Assembly (NCBI RefSeq): GCF_000473205.1
Contig: NZ_AXBF01000004.1
Coordinates: 215,893 to 279,892 of the forward strand
Reading direction: 5' to 3'
Source: Pseudophaeobacter arcticus DSM 23566
Lineage (GTDB): Bacteria > Pseudomonadota > Alphaproteobacteria > Rhodobacterales > Rhodobacteraceae
Length of the DNA stretch: 64,000 bases
The notes under the pieces were generated by a model, which saw only the letters and a program-made list of their open reading frames with translations, searched no databases and was not told where the DNA came from. This document shows, in pieces, positions 60,226-64,000 of the stretch. The translations under genes were made by a program, and so were the position numbers. The first letter of the stretch is position 1. Each line of letters starts with the position of its first letter.

Positions 60226-61905
60226 CTATTTGACGTAGTTGAGCTCAGCCCCAAAAGCGAGGTGGCTTTCCGCAGGAAACCAAAGGAGCTCAGCCGACAG
60301 CCCGCCATACATTTCCTCAAGATAGCCTGCAGTGACACGCGCAAATAGATCCGGCCCGGGACGCCACAGGTATTCAGCAGTCAAGTTGCCAATTTGCAGA
60401 TTGGACTCCTGTGAATAGCTGGCCCAATCTGAACGCACATGTGGCAAAACAGAATTCGATACCCGGGTGGTGTCGGCAAGTGTACTGGCCACTGGCTGCC
60501 GGACGACTCCGAGAAAGGTCAAACCTGGGCGCGCCACATAGGTGGCACGGGCAGCAAGACCAACCTCGTATCGCAGGGGGTTATCTGGGTCAAAGAATGA
60601 CAGGCGGCCGTAGGGGCCAAGAAAATAGCTCAGGTGAGGATAGGCACCTTCAACCGTTCCTGTCGGCAAACCGCTTGGCTCATCGCGAATGGAAGTCCGC
60701 GCCAGGGTGGCCCAGGCGCCATCCAGCTCGTTCTCCAGATTGTACAGATCAGCGCGGCGGATTTCTGCTGTGGTGATCGGCAGCCCCTGACGGCGCAGGG
60801 TAATCACAAAAACCTTCACTGACGGGTGCAGCGTGTTCGCCATAGCGCGGGCGGTGCGGCCAATGGCCTGCGCAGAGACGTGGAACTTGTCGTTTTCCAC
60901 CTCCACAGTGGCGCGCTCTCCAGCCACCTCATATCCCACCAGGCGCTGACCCTGGTCGCCCAATCGGCTGCGCAATACATCACGGGTAGAAGGGCCATCA
61001 CCAGCGGTCTGTTCGGGCGGCAAGTTCCAACTTGCCGCAGCGACCTGCTGCATAGAACTGAGAGCCGGGGCCGCTGCATCCTGTCCCCCAGGCGCCCGCG
61101 CCTTCCTGGGGTCCAATGTATAGCTCAGCTGAAGTCCCAATGTGGAGCCATACATATAATAGCCATTCAGAGTGAGACCATTGTCGAACCGGTAACTCGC
61201 ACCAAAATTGAATGGGTTGCTGGCGTCAAAACCAATGTTCGCTGTCTCCCCGGGATAGGTGTCTGAGGAATATTCAGCCAACAGGGTGAGACGATTACCG
61301 ACATTATATTGTACACCACCAAACAATGCGGCGGGTCCACGAAACCACTGACTAAAGTTAAACTGCCCACCGGTGACAACATTCAGGGCCGGCCGGACCT
61401 CAAAACGGCTATCCAGTGCAGCAAAGGGATTGGTAAAACTGTTGCGCAGACCCAATCGCCCCCAGCCCATACCTCCGGTGACTTTCCATCGCTCCGCAAA
61501 TGTCTTGGTTGCGACCAGGTACTCGCCACTATAAATACCCGTGCCGCCAAAGTCCCGCAGGCCAACAGCTAAGGCGGGGCCACGTCGGGTTTCTTCGCGG
61601 ATTTGGTAGTGGATATCAAAGCTTCTATCATAGCGGCTTTGCGTTCCACCTGCGTTAAAATCCTCGATATAGGAGTAGCGAAAACTCCCATATATGCGTG
61701 GAAGGATCTGAAATGTAACAGTATTCCGGTTCGTGTCCCGCATCACGAAGGCGGTGGTCGCCAGGTTTCCATCTGGCATCACTTCGGCTGTGGGCATGTC
61801 GATCAAACCCGGCGTACCATAGGTCGACAGGTGTTGCGCTTGGCTAGGGGTGCCCCCAGTCAGCAAGAAATAAAGTGCCACACCAAAACCTGCGAAAAAT
61901 CGCAT
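60226..61905 (-). CDS. yjbH: YjbH exopolysaccharide protein, cut short by an amber codon
   Basis: The first 559 residues of a YjbH/DUF940-type outer-membrane beta-barrel protein linked to exopolysaccharide export. A signal peptide (FFAGFGVALYFLLTGGTPSQ) precedes LSTYGTPGLIDMPTAEVMPD, the start of the family domain. NRLTLLAEYSSDTYPGE and FGASYRFDNGLTLNGYYMYG are typical barrel text. The frame ends at TAG (60226-60228) after ELNYVK, where relatives read NYVKQRDFD, so a CAG-to-TAG change explains the stop. With the downstream part the full frame would have 702 codons before its proper stop. I chose the ATG at 61905; a GTG at 61914 is also open. Confidence 0.88.
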   Translation of the reverse strand: MRFFAGFGVALYFLLTGGTPSQAQHLSTYGTPGLIDMPTAEVMPDGNLATTAFVMRDTNRNTVTFQILPRIYGSFRYSYIEDFNAGGTQSRYDRSFDIHYQIREETRRGPALAVGLRDFGGTGIYSGEYLVATKTFAERWKVTGGMGWGRLGLRNSFTNPFAALDSRFEVRPALNVVTGGQFNFSQWFRGPAALFGGVQYNVGNRLTLLAEYSSDTYPGETANIGFDASNPFNFGASYRFDNGLTLNGYYMYGSTLGLQLSYTLDPRKARAPGGQDAAAPALSSMQQVAAASWNLPPEQTAGDGPSTRDVLRSRLGDQGQRLVGYEVAGERATVEVENDKFHVSAQAIGRTARAMANTLHPSVKVFVITLRRQGLPITTAEIRRADLYNLENELDGAWATLARTSIRDEPSGLPTGTVEGAYPHLSYFLGPYGRLSFFDPDNPLRYEVGLAARATYVARPGLTFLGVVRQPVASTLADTTRVSNSVLPHVRSDWASYSQESNLQIGNLTAEYLWRPGPDLFARVTAGYLEEMYGGLSAELLWFPAESHLAFGAELNYVK

Positions 61906-62046
61906 ACAAATCACCCAAACAAATTCGTGCTAAAACCCTAGCAAATAACCAGGTTCTCTTCCCAAATTGCCCGACACAGGATAACAGTTCCTGGTTATCT
62001 GCGCCTCTAATATCACATTCAGTACCTTACCCTTGGAGACACCACA

Positions 62047-62775
62047 ATGATTGGCGCATGGATTACCAGACTACGCGGTAATTCAACAGTTTTCCCGCCC
62101 CTTGCCCCAGCCAAACCCTTCTATGCGATTGGTGACATCCATGGCCGGGCCGATCTTTTGAAGCGAGCCTTGGAGCACCTGTCTCCCGCTGATCAAATCA
62201 TCTGTGTTGGCGACTACATCGACCGGGGCGAAAACAGCGCCGAGGTCCTGCGCCTGTTGCATGACCGCCGTGACATTCAATGCCTGAAGGGCAACCATGA
62301 AGAAATGCTGCTCAAATTTCTTGAGGATCCCACAGGGCAGGGTTCACGCTGGCTGCGCTACGGAGGATTGCAAACTCTGGCCAGTTTTGGCGTCAGCGGC
62401 GTGACCGAGACCACTGCGTCCAGCAGGCTGCTCGAGGTGCGGGATGCCTTGATCGCGGCCATGGGGCCGGAACTGATTAACTGGATACAGGCCCTCCCCT
62501 TGCGCTTTTGCTCCGGAAATGTGGCTGTCGTTCACGCGGCAGCCGATCCTGAAACGGCTCTGCAAGATCAGCAACAACATCACTTGTTATGGGGGCATCC
62601 GGAATTTCACAAAACTCCTCGCAGGGATGGAATCTGGATTGTCCATGGCCACACCATTGTGGACAGCGCCACTGCCCGAAACGGCCGGATTGCAATTGAC
62701 ACCGGCGCCTATGCCACCGGCAAACTCACCGTTGCTCAAATTGGCCCAGATGGCGTCTCTTTCTTTACGGCCTAA
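62047..62775 (+). CDS. PPP-family serine/threonine protein phosphatase
   Basis: A 242-residue metallophosphatase. The three metal motifs are present: GDIHGRADLL, GDYIDRGENSAEVL and GNHEEMLLKFL, and the late His motifs are in VVHAAADPE and WIVHGHTIVDSA. It is close to bacterial PrpA/bis-tetraphosphatase-like enzymes. GGAGA lies before the ATG. It is divergent from yjbH and convergent with the YjbE-like gene, so it may act on a protein of that system, for example the tyrosine-kinase-linked export machinery. The substrate is unknown. Confidence 0.88.
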   Translation: MIGAWITRLRGNSTVFPPLAPAKPFYAIGDIHGRADLLKRALEHLSPADQIICVGDYIDRGENSAEVLRLLHDRRDIQCLKGNHEEMLLKFLEDPTGQGSRWLRYGGLQTLASFGVSGVTETTASSRLLEVRDALIAAMGPELINWIQALPLRFCSGNVAVVHAAADPETALQDQQQHHLLWGHPEFHKTPRRDGIWIVHGHTIVDSATARNGRIAIDTGAYATGKLTVAQIGPDGVSFFTA

Positions 62776-62839
62776 CAGCGCTTAGGCGGAAAACCCTAGG
62801 CACATACCGGTCGCGGGGATGTCATAGGTTTAAAACAAG

Positions 62840-62865
62840 ATCGGCCCACCAGGCGGCAGGCCGAT
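62840..62865 (-). terminator. Terminator of the YjbE-like gene
   Basis: ATCGGCC (62840-62846) and GGCCGAT (62859-62865) pair over a 12-base loop. On the minus strand CTTGTTTT follows. It ends the YjbE-like gene and could also act on the convergent phosphatase gene. Confidence 0.65.
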
Positions 62866-62894
62866 TCATCAGAACCTGAGGTTATCAACAGGGT

Positions 62895-63239
62895 TCAGTT
62901 GGTTCCAGTGGTGCTGGTTGTTCCGGTCGTACCGGTCGTGGACCCACCTGCACCTGCAGCCGCAGCAGCACCCAGAACACCGGCAACCGGCGCGATCAGT
63001 GGCGCAAAGTTGGTGACGGCCGCGCCACCACCAGCGGGCACGCCGCCACTGGCAATCCAAGCAACACAAAGCTCTTTGTCTGCATCGGACAAGTTAGGAA
63101 TATTGCTGTCTTGGCAAAAGCACTCTTCCTGGGCTGCATTGACAGGCGCTTTACAATTCAGCGGTTCAACTGCAGCAAATGCAGAGCTCGCAAGGGCACC
63201 AAGTGAAGATCCAATAATCAAAATTCTACGGATTGTCAT
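62895..63239 (-). CDS. YjbE-like secreted protein with Gly/Thr tail
   Basis: A 114-residue secreted protein. The signal ILIIGSSLGALASSAFA precedes a segment with four Cys (LNCKAPVN, ECFCQDSN, LCVAW). Then comes an Ala/Gly-rich stretch (APVAGVLGAAAAAGAGGS) and a low-complexity GTTGTT-type tail. YjbE of E. coli is also a small secreted protein with such a Gly/Thr tail, and yjbF/yjbH are only 1 kb away. GGAG seven bases before the ATG supports the start. The Cys part is not in E. coli YjbE, so the name is a likeness in layout. Confidence 0.7.
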   Translation of the reverse strand: MTIRRILIIGSSLGALASSAFAAVEPLNCKAPVNAAQEECFCQDSNIPNLSDADKELCVAWIASGGVPAGGGAAVTNFAPLIAPVAGVLGAAAAAGAGGSTTGTTGTTSTTGTN

Positions 63240-63491
63240 AAACAGTCTCCATCAAAAAATTTGCCCCTTACTACCACGTCTATGAAAAAGAGAGAACCAG
63301 ACAAATCTGTAATGGCGGCAGGTTCTTTTGCAAAAACACGCCCAAACCCGCTGTCCGGTGCCCAGAAACAATGCGCGTCACGGCTCCAGCATAGCCCATC
63401 CCCCGCGCCACCATAAGGAGATTCGTTCAACCAAAATTCCATTTCTTGAATACTCAACCACTCCGGCACAGCCTGAACCACCTCACATCAA

Positions 63492-63983
63492 TCAGATGAA
63501 GGGGTCATAGGCCCATTGCAAAAGCGCCTGCCTTTGCCGCGGGCGACAAAAGACATCCCCCGGATAACAATTGGCGCGGATCTGACCGGCATGTCGGGCA
63601 AAGCCACGCCAGCGTTTGATCTGGATCTGGTCGATATCTGTCAGGCGACGCCCCATGTAATAGCGGCAATACCACTGAAACCATCCGCGCGGATCTGGGC
63701 CGTAGATCCAGCCCTTGTCTTGCCAATGGCCCAGGGGTTGGCGGCTTTTGATGCCAAAATAGTTCTTTGCCACATCGGCGGTCTCAGAGAGTTTAGCCTC
63801 GTCGAACCAGGCTGCCGGGAACTCAGCACGGCAGTCATTCAGGTATTTGCCCTCAAAGACCCCCAGCGCCAGCATCTCAGCCGGTGTATGAAACGGGGTA
63901 AAGGCCTCGTCGAACTCCGCGCCCATTTTGGCCGTCAAACGATAGCTGTACCCCTGCTGCATCCGGTCCGAGACCAAAATCAT
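63492..63983 (-). CDS. Unrecognised conserved-looking soluble protein
   Basis: A 163-residue protein without signal peptide or membrane segment, rich in Trp, Tyr and Arg. Text such as EFDEAFTPFHTPAEMLALG, GIKSRQPLGHWQDKGW and PDPRGWFQWYCRYYMGRR looks like a compact, well-conserved domain, but I cannot name its function. CAGGG lies seven bases before the ATG at 63983. The frame stays open to the end of the window, so the true start could be outside. The 250 bases between it and the YjbE-like gene hold nothing I recognise. Confidence 0.65.
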   Translation of the reverse strand: MILVSDRMQQGYSYRLTAKMGAEFDEAFTPFHTPAEMLALGVFEGKYLNDCRAEFPAAWFDEAKLSETADVAKNYFGIKSRQPLGHWQDKGWIYGPDPRGWFQWYCRYYMGRRLTDIDQIQIKRWRGFARHAGQIRANCYPGDVFCRPRQRQALLQWAYDPFI

Positions 63984-64000
63984 CCTATCGCCCTGCTCTG

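Noticed and set aside
60226..60228. Programmed use of the amber codon, for example as pyrrolysine
   Set aside because: No pyrrolysine genes are visible and YjbH relatives need no special residue here; a point mutation or error is simpler.
1..64000. tRNA, rRNA, prophage, insertion sequences or an origin
   Set aside because: No transposase, integrase, phage gene, tRNA-like cloverleaf or rRNA segment was recognised on either strand by reading; a tRNA search program was not available.

Overview
The window looks like chromosomal DNA of a marine alphaproteobacterium of the Roseobacter group (Rhodobacteraceae). The base is GC-rich, gene spacing is tight with many ATGA stop/start overlaps, and the gene families (imelysin/DUF1513, CbtAB, a late-cobalt aerobic cob cluster, single-domain HpaG, YjbEFH) are of the kind found there. 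The assignment rests on recognition of families, not on a database search.

Region 1 (1-4300): the tail of an imelysin-type iron-uptake gene and a Tat-exported DUF1513 protein, then glpR-glpD for glycerol-3-phosphate use. Region 2 (4361-21825): an almost complete aerobic cobalamin pathway. cobO points left. To the right a cobalamin riboswitch leads into DUF1636, cobW, cobN, cobG, cobH, cobI, cobJ, cobL, cobE, cobM, cobB, cobA and a second DUF1636 gene, with cobK on the opposite strand inside the run. A second cobalamin riboswitch leads the cobalt transporter genes cbtB-cbtA and a His-rich secreted protein; cobF follows just behind a perfect intrinsic terminator.

Region 3 (21866-32716): an EamA transporter with a MocR-type regulator, a DUF983 zinc-ribbon membrane protein, an orphan hybrid histidine kinase, and an unrecognised three-gene set for a secreted Cys-rich helical protein, a membrane protein and a 1058-residue secreted protein with three related beta-type domains. 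That set is preceded by an FNR-like box. Region 4 (32831-40365): manC, then hpaF-E-D-G-H-I for meta-cleavage of homoprotocatechuate. The aldolase HpaI carries a C-terminal DUF2218 domain.

Region 5 (40420-63239): surface polysaccharide genes. They comprise ugd, a UDP-N-acetylhexosamine dehydrogenase, a pseudaminic acid operon (pseB, pseC, pseF, a KpsS-like protein, pseG, a formyltransferase, pseI), wzy, wzx, a GT4 glycosyltransferase, wzc, wza, a WecA-like initiating transferase, yjbF, yjbH and a separate YjbE-like gene. A formyltransferase sits where PseH acetyltransferase would be expected, which predicts N-formyl pseudaminic acid. Three genes here look damaged: the WecA-like gene lacks its C-terminal part, wza is split by a frameshift, and yjbH has one in-frame amber codon. 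The window ends with an unrecognised small conserved-looking gene.
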